Assembly (NCBI RefSeq): GCF_024753255.1
Contig: NZ_JANUHA010000014.1
Span: 87,207 to 151,206 of the forward strand
Source of the DNA: Massilia agri
GTDB lineage: Bacteria > Pseudomonadota > Gammaproteobacteria > Burkholderiales > Burkholderiaceae_D
Direction: 5' to 3'
DNA length: 64,000 bases
Shown: positions 43,554-52,762 of the stretch, piece by piece
How the letters are laid out: each line of letters opens with the position of its first letter
Position numbering within the stretch: the stretch's first letter is position 1
Made by a program: the position numbers and the translations under genes
Notes under the pieces: model-generated
What the model was told of the DNA's origin: nothing
Databases searched by the model: none
The model's input: the letters and a program-made list of their open reading frames with translations, nothing else

Positions 43554-44186
43554 ATGGACGATTTCAAGCTGCGCCCCGCCAGCCTGCCTACCTGGGGCCA
43601 GCGTACCGCCCTGCGCCTGCTTACGCTGGCCGGCTGGGAAGTGCGATTCAAGCCCCTGCCGGGTCCGCATGGCATCGCAGTGGTCTACCCGCACACCTCG
43701 AACTGGGATTTCCTGGTCGGCCTGTTCGCCAAGTGGGCGGTCGGCCTGAAGTTCCGCTGGGTGGCCAAGGACTCGCTGTTCCGCGGCCCGATGGGCACCA
43801 TCATGCGCTACTGGGGCGGCATTCCGATCGACCGCCGCGCCTCGATGGGCGCGACGCGCCAGCTGGCCCAGACCATGCTGGCCGAAAAATGGTGCTGGAT
43901 CGCGATCACGCCGGAAGGCACGCGCAGCTACCGGCCGCACTGGAAGAGCGGCTTCTACCATCTCGCCACCACGGCCAAGGTGCCGCTGGTGCTGGTATAC
44001 ATCGACTACCGCGCCAAGGTGCTGGGCGTGGTCGACACCTTGACCGTGAGCGGCGACCCCGAGAAGGACATGGCCGCGATCGCCGCCGTCTACGAAGGCC
44101 GCCAGGGCCTGTATCCCGACCAGGCCGCGCCGATCAAGCTGGCCCCGCCGCGCGACCCGTCCGAGCCGCAGCGCCGCCGCACCTGA
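43554..44186 (+). CDS. 1-acyl-glycerol-3-phosphate acyltransferase-like protein
   Basis: 210-aa acyltransferase of the PlsC fold. The catalytic HX4D motif is PHTSNWD; the later ITPEGTRS motif binds the phosphate; RWVAKDSLFRGPMG and GGIPIDRR are further family blocks. It should transfer an acyl chain to a lysophospholipid or related lipid. It is shorter than PlsC and closer to the 1-acylglycerol-3-phosphate acyltransferase-like group that handles aminolipids. GGAG spacing favours the ATG at 43554 over the GTG at 43551. Confidence 0.87.
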   Translation: MDDFKLRPASLPTWGQRTALRLLTLAGWEVRFKPLPGPHGIAVVYPHTSNWDFLVGLFAKWAVGLKFRWVAKDSLFRGPMGTIMRYWGGIPIDRRASMGATRQLAQTMLAEKWCWIAITPEGTRSYRPHWKSGFYHLATTAKVPLVLVYIDYRAKVLGVVDTLTVSGDPEKDMAAIAAVYEGRQGLYPDQAAPIKLAPPRDPSEPQRRRT

Positions 44187-44192
44187 CGCCCC

Positions 44193-44211
44193 GCCTGCCC
44201 CGGCGGCAGGC
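44193..44211. terminator. Candidate hairpin between convergent genes
   Basis: GCCTGCC-CCGGC-GGCAGGC, a perfect 7-bp stem exactly filling the gap between stops at 44186 and 44212. No U tract, so termination is only plausible. Confidence 0.4.
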
Positions 44212-46068
44212 TCAGAATTTCAGTCCCAGCGCGAACGAGGCCGTATCGCGGTCCGCGGCCTGGTGGTAGTCGCCTCCCCATGAAGGCTGGTAGCCCAGCT
44301 CCGCCAGGTAGCGCTTACGGTATTCGAAGCGCAGCGCCAGGTTCATCGACCTGCGTCCTTCACCCAGCAACAGGTCGCCCGACCACCCTTTCACGTCATG
44401 CACGAACAGCAGGCTCGCGCTGGTGGCCAGTTGCGGCCCCAGCGTCGGCAAGCGCGCGTCCAGGCGCAGCCGGTAGCCCCAGGCATTCGGTGTCGCATAA
44501 CCGCGCAGGCTGCACTGGCGCGCGGCATCGCCCGTGGTCACGGTGCACTGGCCGTGGACGGGACCAACGCCGAAGATGTCGGCGCGACCGTAGCGCACCA
44601 CGCTTGCGGCCGGAAGCTCGCGCGCATGCTTGCCCACGAATTCGGCCACTCCTGTCAGCTTGACGCCGCCCCATTGCCAATCGCGCCGCGCGCCGAGCTG
44701 CGCCTGCCACATCGCATACAGGTCGTAACCGTGGAAGACGCCGCCCGGCGCCACCGCATCGGCGCGGGCACGCAGCAGCGCGGGCGCCGTCGCGCTGAGA
44801 AAAGGCTGCAGCACGTCGCCCGGCGCCAGCATGAAGGGCGTGCCGGGACGGTAGGACAGTTCGCCGTGGACGGCAGCCGCGTCCAGCTTGTGCGAGATGG
44901 TGAGTGCGCTGATGCGCAAGCCTTCCGGGTACTCCGTGAAGTAGGCCATATTGCGCCCGTCCGGATCGCCGGCGATCAGGGCCGGGCCATCCGGACGGCC
45001 CGAGCGCCGCAGGCTGGGCAAGGCGCTGCGCGAATGGTAGCGGGCGTGATAGAGGCCGACTTCGAGCTCTGTCCCCTGCGGGCGCCAGCTGAAGCCGACG
45101 CCGAACTCGCCGGCGTCCGGATGCCGTGTCGGCAGGCGTTTCTGGTAGGCCCCCAGCGGCAGCCGGGCGCGGTCGCTGACGATGGGCTGGCCCGACATCA
45201 CCTTGTCGCAGCCGTCGACCAGGTAGTCGCTCATCGACCAGAGCGTTCCGCAGACGTCCAGCGTGGAGGGCCGAAAGCCCGGCTGGTAGAACGCTTCCAC
45301 GCCGAATCCGGCCGCCGGTTCGAGACGTGCGAACAGCATCGGGCGCGGCACCACGGTCTCGGCCTGCACGGGCGCGGCCCGGTGCAGGCCGGGGGCATCG
45401 CGCGGGTTGAGCGCTTCCAGTCCGCCCGGCGTGAGCGCGCGTTCGCCCCAGGGGAGCGTCTGCTGGCCCAGGCGCACCGTCAGGGGCAGCGCGGCCGGCA
45501 TGAAGCGCCCTTGCACCCAGGCGTCCAGCAGGGTCACGCCGGAAAAGCGCGAACGCCGCGGCGCGCCGCTGTCCGACAGCGGCGCGCCGGCCGCGTAACC
45601 GTTCGCCACATTGCCCCATGGCCGTCCATCGCGGTGCAGGCCGGCGTCGTGCCAGGCCTTGGCGCGCAGCATGCCGGACCAGCCGCCCTCCACCGCCGAG
45701 ACCTCGACGATCGCCTTGACGGCGCGCGAGACCGCGTCGCCTTTGTCGTAATTGGTATTGGCGTCGTCCGCATTGCCGCCGCTGCCGAGGCCCGACAGGC
45801 CGATGGCGGCGGCGTTCACGCCGGTCATCAAGTGGGGATCGCGTTCCTGGACGCGCACGATGTGGCCGGCCATGATGCGGCCGCTGGCCTTGACGTCGGC
45901 GGCCTGCGCAGGGCTGGACGCCGTGAGGACGCCGCTGCCGGCAAGTACGCCGGCCAGCGCGGCTGCGAGCATCGTGGGCAGGGGGCCGCGCACCTGGGGC
46001 GGCCCGGTAATCCTGTCGGCCGCGCTCCAGCTGGCGAACCGGGTCGCCGGTGTCTCGTGTCGGGTCAT
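44212..46068 (-). CDS. DUF1302 family outer-membrane beta-barrel protein
   Basis: 618-aa exported protein. The signal region ends at SPAQA-ADV. The sequence SGRIMAGHIVRVQERDP, then VRLGQQTLPWGERALTPGG and the long series of aromatic strands ending in SFALGLKF, fit DUF1302 proteins, which are predicted outer-membrane channels linked to lipid or sterol export. A terminal Phe supports BAM-dependent insertion. Family operons usually include DUF1329 and RND-type genes; none is seen here. Start 46068 has GAGGG upstream. Confidence 0.85.
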   Translation of the reverse strand: MTRHETPATRFASWSAADRITGPPQVRGPLPTMLAAALAGVLAGSGVLTASSPAQAADVKASGRIMAGHIVRVQERDPHLMTGVNAAAIGLSGLGSGGNADDANTNYDKGDAVSRAVKAIVEVSAVEGGWSGMLRAKAWHDAGLHRDGRPWGNVANGYAAGAPLSDSGAPRRSRFSGVTLLDAWVQGRFMPAALPLTVRLGQQTLPWGERALTPGGLEALNPRDAPGLHRAAPVQAETVVPRPMLFARLEPAAGFGVEAFYQPGFRPSTLDVCGTLWSMSDYLVDGCDKVMSGQPIVSDRARLPLGAYQKRLPTRHPDAGEFGVGFSWRPQGTELEVGLYHARYHSRSALPSLRRSGRPDGPALIAGDPDGRNMAYFTEYPEGLRISALTISHKLDAAAVHGELSYRPGTPFMLAPGDVLQPFLSATAPALLRARADAVAPGGVFHGYDLYAMWQAQLGARRDWQWGGVKLTGVAEFVGKHARELPAASVVRYGRADIFGVGPVHGQCTVTTGDAARQCSLRGYATPNAWGYRLRLDARLPTLGPQLATSASLLFVHDVKGWSGDLLLGEGRRSMNLALRFEYRKRYLAELGYQPSWGGDYHQAADRDTASFALGLKF

Positions 46069-46169
46069 CCCTGCCCTCTTCTTATGCGGCCTGTCGATCG
46101 CGGCCCTATGCAAGTCGCGTAGGAACAATCCTACGTCGCGGGATGCATTACGTCAATACACCCGGCGGC

Positions 46170-46325
46170 TCAGCTGCGTCCCTTGCGCGACAGCAGGCGT
46201 TTCCAGCCCAGGAGTTCGCTGAGCCCGCCCGCGGCGATCAGGAGCCCGGCATGGTGCTGCTCGCCCAGCACATAGAGCGTGATCGCGGCGCCGAAGCAGC
46301 CCAGCGTGAAAAGGTGGTGACGCAT
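46170..46325 (-). CDS. Small membrane protein downstream of SulP
   Basis: 51-aa protein: MRHHLFTLGCFGAAITLYVLG followed by LLIAAGGLSELLGWKRLL (shown separately), giving two short hydrophobic segments and a basic tail (SRKGRS). AAGGTGAG lies 5 bases before the ATG. It begins 20 bases after the SulP stop on the same strand, so it is likely co-transcribed and might be a small partner of the transporter. Family not recognised. Confidence 0.6.
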   Translation of the reverse strand: MRHHLFTLGCFGAAITLYVLGEQHHAGLLIAAGGLSELLGWKRLLSRKGRS

Positions 46326-46345
46326 CGGACTCACCTTGTCAAACG

Positions 46346-47977
46346 TCATTGAACCAGGTCGTCCCAGGCCATGGCCGCGCTCAGGTAGAGGCGGCCGCCC
46401 AGGGTCTGCAACAAATCGCTCTGCTTGAGCCTGTCCATCACCGGCCCCTTGACTTCGGCCAGGTGCAGCAACACGCCGCGCTGGCACAGCGAGGCATTCA
46501 GTTCCTTCAGCCCGAACAGGGCCGAGGTGTCGATCGCATTCACGGCCGACAGCACCAGCACCAGGTGGCGCGTGTCCGGATGCGCCGCGAGCTCGTCCTC
46601 GATGCGTTCGTTCACCGCCTCCACGTTGCCGAAGAAGAGGCCCGCGTCGACCCGCAGCATCAGGAGGCCAGGTGCGGTCGCCGCCGAATACCGGTCGATA
46701 TTGCGGAAGTGCTCGGTGCCCGCGATGCGGCCCAGCACCGCGATGTGCGGCCGGCTGGCGCGCCAGATCAGGGAGCCCATCGACAGCGCCACGCCGACCA
46801 CCACGCCCGCCTCCACGCCGAGGCCCAGCACGCCGGCCGCCGTGGCCACCAGGGCCGCCGCGTCGGCGCGGTCGTAATGCCAGGCGGTGCGCAGCAGCGA
46901 CAGGTCGAGCATGCCGAGCACGGCGACGATGATGGTGGCCGCCAGCACCGGCAGCGGCAGCAGCGCCAGCCAGCCGTTGGGGGCGACCAGGGCCACGCCC
47001 AGCAGGCTTGCCGTGATGACGCTGGCCAGCTGGCTGTTGGCGCCGGCCGCGAAGTTGACCGCCGAGCGCGAGATGCTGCCCGTGACCGGGAAGCCGCCGC
47101 TCAGCGCGCTGCCGATGTTCGCCGCGCCCAGGCCCACCAGTTCGGCATTGCTGGCCAGCTTCTCACCGCGCTTGAGCGCCAGGGTCTGGGCGCCCGACAT
47201 GCTGATCAGGAAGATCATGAAGCCGATCAGGAGCGCCGGTTGCAGCAGCGGCTGCCAGTGCGCGCTGGACGTGGCCAGGTTCAGCCCGGGGAGCCCGCCC
47301 GCCACCTGTCCGGTGGTCGCCACGCCCTGCGCGTCCAGGGCCAGGGCCGTCACAAGGGCGAGGGAACCGAGCACCACGCCCATCGGGGCCAGCTTGGCGC
47401 CGATGTCGGCAGCCCCCGGCGGCAGGCCAATGCGGCGCAGCGTCCCCGTCAAGTATTGGCGCGCCCACATGAGCAGCGCCAGCGCGCCCAGGCCCAGCAG
47501 CACGCTCGGCAGGTGGACGTGCGGCAGCTTTCCGCCCAGCAGAGCCGGCAGCTGGCCCCAGATGATCAGGATCGCCGAACCGATGGTGAAGCCGCTCATC
47601 ACGGGGCGCGAAAAGAAGTTGGCGAGGAAGCCGATGCGCAGCAGGCCGCAGGCCAGCAGCACCACGCCCGACAGCAGCGCCAGCTGGGCCGCCAGCACTC
47701 CGTAGAGCGCGCTGCCCGGCGCGGCCAGCGGCGCCAGGCTCGATGCAGTCATCAGCGAGATGATCGCCATCGGCCCGATCGACTGGGTGCTGCTGGTGCC
47801 GAACAGCGCATACAGGAGCGGCGGCAGGATGCTGGCGTAAATGCCGACCACCGGCGGCAGGCCGGCCACCATGGCGTAGGCCATGCCCTGGGGGATCATC
47901 ATCATGGCGACGACGATGCCGGCGCTGATATCGCCGGGCAGCATCGCTCGCCGGTAGTGCCGTAGCCAGGAGAGCAT
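46346..47977 (-). CDS. SulP-family anion transporter with STAS domain
   Basis: 543-aa inner-membrane transporter of the SLC26/SulP family. The membrane domain (about 1-400) contains the signature MMMIPQGMAYAMVAGLPPVVG, split here as MMMIPQGMAYAMVAG and LPPVVG, and SRPVMSGFTIGSAILIIWG. The cytoplasmic STAS domain (about 430-543) includes LSAVNAIDTSALFGLKEL. Substrates in bacteria include sulfate, bicarbonate and C4-dicarboxylates; no sulfur-assimilation or carbonic anhydrase gene is adjacent to decide. Confidence 0.92.
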   Translation of the reverse strand: MLSWLRHYRRAMLPGDISAGIVVAMMMIPQGMAYAMVAGLPPVVGIYASILPPLLYALFGTSSTQSIGPMAIISLMTASSLAPLAAPGSALYGVLAAQLALLSGVVLLACGLLRIGFLANFFSRPVMSGFTIGSAILIIWGQLPALLGGKLPHVHLPSVLLGLGALALLMWARQYLTGTLRRIGLPPGAADIGAKLAPMGVVLGSLALVTALALDAQGVATTGQVAGGLPGLNLATSSAHWQPLLQPALLIGFMIFLISMSGAQTLALKRGEKLASNAELVGLGAANIGSALSGGFPVTGSISRSAVNFAAGANSQLASVITASLLGVALVAPNGWLALLPLPVLAATIIVAVLGMLDLSLLRTAWHYDRADAAALVATAAGVLGLGVEAGVVVGVALSMGSLIWRASRPHIAVLGRIAGTEHFRNIDRYSAATAPGLLMLRVDAGLFFGNVEAVNERIEDELAAHPDTRHLVLVLSAVNAIDTSALFGLKELNASLCQRGVLLHLAEVKGPVMDRLKQSDLLQTLGGRLYLSAAMAWDDLVQ

Positions 47978-48036
47978 GAAAAATTGCTTGTTAGAAAAGC
48001 CGCCAGCCTACCACAGGGCGGACCGGGCGGGGCCGC

Positions 48037-49536
48037 TCACTGCATCGCCAGTTCGACGCAGTTGCGGCCGGCCCGCTTGGCGCGCGCCAGTGCGGCGTTG
48101 ACGCGCACGGCGAGGGAATCGCCCGACTCGGTCTCCCCCAACTGGGCCACGCCCAGGCTGATGGTCACATGGTCGCAGCCCGGCATCTCGGTGCCCTCGA
48201 TGGCCGCGCGCAGCTTCTCGGCCATCTTGAGGCCGTCGATCGCGCTGGTGTGGGGCGCGATCACCTGAAATTCCTCGCCGCCCGAGCGCACCAGCACGTC
48301 GCTCGAACGCAGGAGAAGCCGCGCGGTATCGGCGACGGTGCGCAGGACCACGTCGCCCACCGGGTGGCCGAAGCTGTCGTTGATGTTGCGGAAGCGGTCG
48401 ATGTCGAAGGCGATCAGGGCCAGCGGCACCCGGTAGCGGCGCGCCCGCCTGATCTCCTGCTCCATCAGGAATTCGCCGTGGCGGCGGTTGGCCACGCCGG
48501 TCAGGGCGTCGAGCGTGGCCAGCTGGGTGACGCGGCCAAGCAGCTCTTCGCTCTCGCGCATCAGTTCCGCCATGCGCAGGCCGAAGGCGGCCAGCTGCGC
48601 CAGGTCGTCGCAGGCCGCCAGCTGGGCCTGCGAAAAGGCCCGGCGTTCGCCGAACATGAGGCACAGGGCGCCGCGCGGGGCGCCCGGACCCGAGGCGGGA
48701 ATCGGCAGGCCCAGCACCATCTCCACGCCGTGCCCGCGCAAGGTCGCGGCAAGCTCCGCTTCGCCGGCCTTCTCGGGCGCATCGAGCAGCGCGGTCTCGC
48801 CGCCGGCCGCCGCCAGCAGGCCGGGAAAGGCATGGCGCAAGGGCGACTGCAGCAGGCGCTCGCCCCGGCCCAGGACAGCGGTCAGGTCGAGGCCGCGCGC
48901 GCCCGGCAGGAAGGCCGGCTGGCCGGATTGCGCTTCCAGGCGCAGGTCCTTCCCTTCACGCAGCTGGAACATCGACGCGTGCACCACGCCCGGCCAGCCC
49001 AGCAGCGCCACGCACAGGCGTTCGGCGAAGCGGATGCTGTCGTCCGCCTCGGCCAGGGCCTGCTGGGCGTCGGAACGGACGCCCAGCAGCGCCGCCAGTT
49101 CTTCTTCCGCCGGCGTGGCCGGGGCGGCAGGCGCGAAGCCCGCGTGCAGGCGGGCCGCGACTTCCTCGCGCAGCTGCTCTGGCGCGAGCGGGCCGATCAC
49201 GTAGTGCAGCGGGCCGTGCGCCATGAGGGAAGGCAGCCAGCGCGCATTCGTGAAGGGGCACAGCAGCAGCACGGGCGCGCCCTCGCGCCGCGCGACCAGG
49301 TCGGCCAGGAGCGGCAGGTCGATGCCCGGTTCGAAACGCTCGAGGTCCAGCACCAGCACGTCCGCCGCCTCGGCCTCCAGCATCGCGCCCGCTTCCTCGA
49401 TGCCGCCGGCGACACGCAGCTTCCCGAACAGTGCGCCACACGCTTGCTGGAAGTCGAGGCGGCGCTGGCCGACCGGATTGAGATACAGGCCCGAAATGGG
49501 CTCCGGCCGTGTGCGCGCACCTTCCTGCTGGGACAT
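48037..49536 (-). CDS. Diguanylate cyclase with degenerate receiver and GAF domains
   Basis: 499-aa c-di-GMP synthase. Residues about 20-125 look like a response-regulator receiver (DVLVLDLERFEPGIDL) but lack the N-terminal acidic pair and the conserved Lys, so phosphorylation is doubtful. A GAF-like domain (about 150-320) follows. The GGDEF domain (about 330-499) has an intact active site GGEEF at 419-423 and an inhibitory RxxD site at 410-413 (RSSD), so product feedback is expected. Start 49536 is preceded by AGGGAGAAAAGG; a start at 49662 lacks such a site. Confidence 0.9.
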   Translation of the reverse strand: MSQQEGARTRPEPISGLYLNPVGQRRLDFQQACGALFGKLRVAGGIEEAGAMLEAEAADVLVLDLERFEPGIDLPLLADLVARREGAPVLLLCPFTNARWLPSLMAHGPLHYVIGPLAPEQLREEVAARLHAGFAPAAPATPAEEELAALLGVRSDAQQALAEADDSIRFAERLCVALLGWPGVVHASMFQLREGKDLRLEAQSGQPAFLPGARGLDLTAVLGRGERLLQSPLRHAFPGLLAAAGGETALLDAPEKAGEAELAATLRGHGVEMVLGLPIPASGPGAPRGALCLMFGERRAFSQAQLAACDDLAQLAAFGLRMAELMRESEELLGRVTQLATLDALTGVANRRHGEFLMEQEIRRARRYRVPLALIAFDIDRFRNINDSFGHPVGDVVLRTVADTARLLLRSSDVLVRSGGEEFQVIAPHTSAIDGLKMAEKLRAAIEGTEMPGCDHVTISLGVAQLGETESGDSLAVRVNAALARAKRAGRNCVELAMQ

Positions 49537-49726
49537 CCTTTTCTCCCTGACAAGCAAATTCTGAACAAAACGCTTGCAAGTTTGCCATAAAAGCCACCGA
49601 TGCAGGGTCGGCCATGGGGTAGACGGCGCGCGCGAAACTGCTCCCTGTGTGTGGAAGCGCACCGTCGCACCACAGCCCCGCGGTGAATACTCTCCCGGTC
49701 GATTGAAACGTTCATGGGAGTATGTG

Positions 49727-50692
49727 ATGGCAAATCAGGATGATGTGGCGAACAAGCAGAAGGCGATCCAGAGCCGCCAGGACCAGAAGGACGGCAGCAT
49801 GCAGAAGGCGGAGAACGACGAGGCCGCGCAGACCGGCATCCCCCAGCCGACGCCGCCTTTCCCCGAACAGCACCTGGCCAAGCCGGGCATCGAGGCCCAG
49901 ATGGAGCTCAAGCCGAAGTTCATGGCCGAACAGTACAAGGGCAGCGGCAAGCTGGAGGGCATGAGCGCGATCGTCACCGGCGCCGACTCCGGCATCGGCC
50001 GTGCGGTCGCGGTGCTGTTTGCGCGCGAAGGCGCCGACGTCGCCGTGATGTACCTGAACGAGCACGAGGACGCGGCCGAAACCAGGCGCTGCATCGAGGC
50101 CGAGGGACGCCGCTGCATCACCATCCCGGGCGACGTCAAGGACGCCGCCTTCTGCAACGAGGCGGTGGAGAAGGTGGTGGCCGAATTCGGGCGCCTGGAC
50201 ATCCTGGTCAACAACGCCGCCTTCCAGGAACATGCAGGCTCGCTGCTGGACATCACCGAGGAACGCCTGGACGAGACCTTCCGCACCAATATCTACGGCT
50301 ACTTCCACATGGCGCGCGCCGCCCTGCCCCACCTGAAGCGCGGCGCCTCGATCATCAACACCGGCTCGGTGACGGGCCTGAAGGGCTCGAAGCAGCTGCT
50401 CGACTACTCGAGCACCAAGGGCGCCATCCACGCCTTCACCATGTCGCTGGCCGCGAGCCTCCTGGACCAGGGCATCCGCGTCAACTGCGTGGCCCCGGGC
50501 CCGGTCTGGACGCCGCTGAACCCGGCCGACCAGTCGCCCGAGAAGATCAAGGAATTCGGCGCCAGCACCACCTTCGGGCGCGCGGCCCAGCCGGAAGAGC
50601 TGTCGCCGGCCTACGTGTTCCTGGCCTCGCCCGTGTGCTCGGGCTACATCACCGGCATCATCCTGCCGGTGACGGGCAAGGTCGGCGAGTAA
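49727..50692 (+). CDS. SDR family oxidoreductase (YghA/YdaD-like)
   Basis: 321-aa short-chain dehydrogenase with a 75-residue N-terminal extension rich in Gln, Lys and Pro (QPTPPFPEQHLAKPG), typical of the YghA/YdaD stress-linked group. The Rossmann motif TGADSGIG is at 84-91, NNAAFQ at 162-167, and the catalytic Tyr227 and Lys231 lie in YSSTK. It reduces or oxidises a carbonyl or alcohol with NAD(P). GGGAG lies 7-8 bases before the ATG. It is followed within 30 bases by ku on the same strand. Confidence 0.92.
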   Translation: MANQDDVANKQKAIQSRQDQKDGSMQKAENDEAAQTGIPQPTPPFPEQHLAKPGIEAQMELKPKFMAEQYKGSGKLEGMSAIVTGADSGIGRAVAVLFAREGADVAVMYLNEHEDAAETRRCIEAEGRRCITIPGDVKDAAFCNEAVEKVVAEFGRLDILVNNAAFQEHAGSLLDITEERLDETFRTNIYGYFHMARAALPHLKRGASIINTGSVTGLKGSKQLLDYSSTKGAIHAFTMSLAASLLDQGIRVNCVAPGPVWTPLNPADQSPEKIKEFGASTTFGRAAQPEELSPAYVFLASPVCSGYITGIILPVTGKVGE

Positions 50693-50720
50693 GGATCACG
50701 CATACCATAAGGAGACTTCT

Positions 50721-51794
50721 ATGCCACGCAGCATGTGGAAAGGCGCCATCAGTTTCGGCCTGGTGCACATCCCGGTCGATATGTACCCGGCCGTCGACAA
50801 CAAGGGGCTGGACCTCACCATGCTGGACCGGCGCGACTTCTCGCCGGTCGGTTTCAAGCGCTACAACAAGAGCAACGGCAAGGAGGTCTCCTGGGACGAC
50901 ATCGTCAAGGGCTATGAATACACCAGCGGCGAGTACGTCGTGCTCTCCGACGAGGACCTGCGCCGCGCCAATCCGGAGGCGACCCAGACCATCGACATCG
51001 TGGCCTTCGTCGATGCCGAGGACGTGTCGCTGCTCTACTTCGAGCAGCCCTATTACCTCGCTCCCGGCAAGGGCGGCGACAAGGTCTACGCCCTGCTGCG
51101 CGAAACGCTGCGCCGCGCCGGCAAGATCGGCATCGCGCGCGTCGTCATCCGCGTCAAGCAGCACCTCGCGGCCCTGGTCTGCGTGGGCGACACCATCGTG
51201 ATGAACACGCTGCGCTATGCCGACGAGATCCGCGACGCGGGCGACCTCAAGATCCCCGCGAAGAACGACAGGAAGGTGGCCGTCACCGACAAGGAGCTCA
51301 AGATGGCGATGGCCCTGGTGCAGGGCATGGCCGAGGACTGGGACCCGGAGCAGTACCACGACACCTACCGCGAAGACGTGCTGGCCCTGATCGAGAAGAA
51401 GGTCAAGGCGCACCAGACCAAGACCATCACCATGCCCGAGCCGGGCGAGCAGAAACGCGAGACCGGCAAGGTCATCGACCTGGTCTCGCTGCTGCAGGCC
51501 AGCCTGGGCAAGAAGCCTTCGAAGGCGGCAAGCGCGGACGACGACGATGACGACGACGAACCGCCGCCGAAGAAGCGCCGCCCCGCCGCCGAAGAAGACG
51601 AGGACGAGGAAGAAGCGCCGCCGCCCCGCCGCAAGACCGCCGCGCATGGCAGCGACCGGGTCGCGGCCAGCGGCGCGGCGCCCAAGCGCAAGACGGCGAC
51701 CAAGGCGGCTGCGAAACCGACAGCCAAGCCGGCGGCAAGGAAGACCGCCGCCAAGTCCACGACCGCCCCCGCGCGGCGCAGGAAGGCGGCCTAG
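50721..51794 (+). CDS. ku: Ku homodimeric DNA end-binding protein
   Basis: 357-aa bacterial Ku, which rings DNA double-strand breaks and recruits LigD for end joining. The core (1-263) begins MWKGAISFGLVHIPVDMYPA and has the family blocks HLAALVCVGDTIVMNTLRYA and DTYREDVLALIEKKVKA. The tail (264-357) is long: a run of seven Asp (273-279), a second acidic patch (EEDEDEEE), then an Ala/Lys/Pro-rich histone-H1-like end (KTATKAAAKPTAKPAARKTA). Basic tails let Ku slide or bridge DNA; the acidic patch is unusual. AAGGAG precedes the ATG. LigD is 4 kb away. Confidence 0.96.
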   Translation: MPRSMWKGAISFGLVHIPVDMYPAVDNKGLDLTMLDRRDFSPVGFKRYNKSNGKEVSWDDIVKGYEYTSGEYVVLSDEDLRRANPEATQTIDIVAFVDAEDVSLLYFEQPYYLAPGKGGDKVYALLRETLRRAGKIGIARVVIRVKQHLAALVCVGDTIVMNTLRYADEIRDAGDLKIPAKNDRKVAVTDKELKMAMALVQGMAEDWDPEQYHDTYREDVLALIEKKVKAHQTKTITMPEPGEQKRETGKVIDLVSLLQASLGKKPSKAASADDDDDDDEPPPKKRRPAAEEDEDEEEAPPPRRKTAAHGSDRVAASGAAPKRKTATKAAAKPTAKPAARKTAAKSTTAPARRRKAA

Positions 51795-51797
51795 CGG

Positions 51798-52055
51798 ATG
51801 GATGAATTCATCGACTTCCTGCAGTGGCCGGCGATGCTGGTCACCCTGCTGGCCGCCTACCTGATCGGCTCCACCAATCCCAGGCGCCGCGTGTTCGGCT
51901 TCTGCACCTTCATCGTCAGCAACATCCTCTGGATCATTTGGGGCGTCCACGACGAGGCCTGGGCCCTGATCGCGCTCCAGACCGCGCTGATGGTGACGAA
52001 TATCCGCGGGATCTTCAAGAACGAGCATTCGGGCGAGGCTAGCGAATCCGCGTGA
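51798..52055 (+). CDS. Small membrane protein downstream of ku
   Basis: 85-aa protein with three hydrophobic stretches (PAMLVTLLAAYLIGS, FGFCTFIVSNILWIIWGVH, WALIALQTALMVTNIRGI), resembling SemiSWEET/PnuC-like small membrane proteins or PQ-loop half units. The start is 3 bases after the ku stop, so it is probably co-translated. The 3' end overlaps the convergent gene by 17 bases. Function not known. Confidence 0.75.
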   Translation: MDEFIDFLQWPAMLVTLLAAYLIGSTNPRRRVFGFCTFIVSNILWIIWGVHDEAWALIALQTALMVTNIRGIFKNEHSGEASESA

Positions 52056-52611
52056 CGTGGGCCTCCCGCGATGCCCGCCAGCCGAGCGCCGCTTCGATGT
52101 GGCGGCGGTACGCGGTATCGATATGGGCCGGCGTGCAGCGTACGTAACGCTCGGCCTGGGCCCGCTCTTCCGGCGGCAGGCCGTCGAGGATGGCGACCAC
52201 CTCGCCCGCCGTCGGCACCCTGCCCGGCCTGCCCTGCGATTTCGGCGGCAGCGCGGTCCAGACGGCGGCATCGATGCGCATCGAACGCAGCCAGGCCGCG
52301 ATGCGCGCATCCTCCCTGGCGCCTTCCCTGCCCGGGATGCTGCCGATCCAGTCCGGCCGCGCCGGCGTGATCTTCTCCCGTGCGCCGAGCATGGCGCGGG
52401 CTGCATCGAGATCGTGCGTGCCGACATAGGCCCAGTAAGTCGCCTGCGGCCGCGCCCCTTCGCACAGCACCAGCGCGACCTCCGGGCTGTCGTCGCTCAC
52501 GCGCACGAATTCGAGCGGCAGGCGCGGCCCGCCGGGATGCCAGCCGGATGCCAGTTTCAGGGGACCGGGCTTCCACAGCAGGGAGCCCCAGGCGATGCAG
52601 ACGATATTCAT
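52039..52611 (-). CDS. Gamma-glutamylcyclotransferase-like hypothetical protein
   Basis: 190-aa protein. MNIVCIAWGSLLWKPG resembles the YGSLxW opening of the gamma-glutamylcyclotransferase fold, and LPLEFVRVSDDSPEVALVL fits the following strands, but the C-terminal half (SGREGAREDARIAAWL-type helices, RYVRCTPAHIDTAYRRHIE) is not typical. Enzymes of the fold cleave gamma-glutamyl peptides such as glutathione; this assignment is tentative. Start 52611 has AGGAC upstream. Confidence 0.65.
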   Translation of the reverse strand: MNIVCIAWGSLLWKPGPLKLASGWHPGGPRLPLEFVRVSDDSPEVALVLCEGARPQATYWAYVGTHDLDAARAMLGAREKITPARPDWIGSIPGREGAREDARIAAWLRSMRIDAAVWTALPPKSQGRPGRVPTAGEVVAILDGLPPEERAQAERYVRCTPAHIDTAYRRHIEAALGWRASREAHVTRIR

Positions 52612-52762
52612 GGCGGTGTCCTGTGATTGACGAAGTCTAGCCTGCCACGCATTCAGGCCGAGCACGGCTGGCTGCCCCGGCCTTGTCCCGCCGCCGAAGC
52701 GTGCGTGACGATCGGGCTCCCGTGCGCGATACTGGCGCCATGTTCACTCCAGGGACCCAGCG

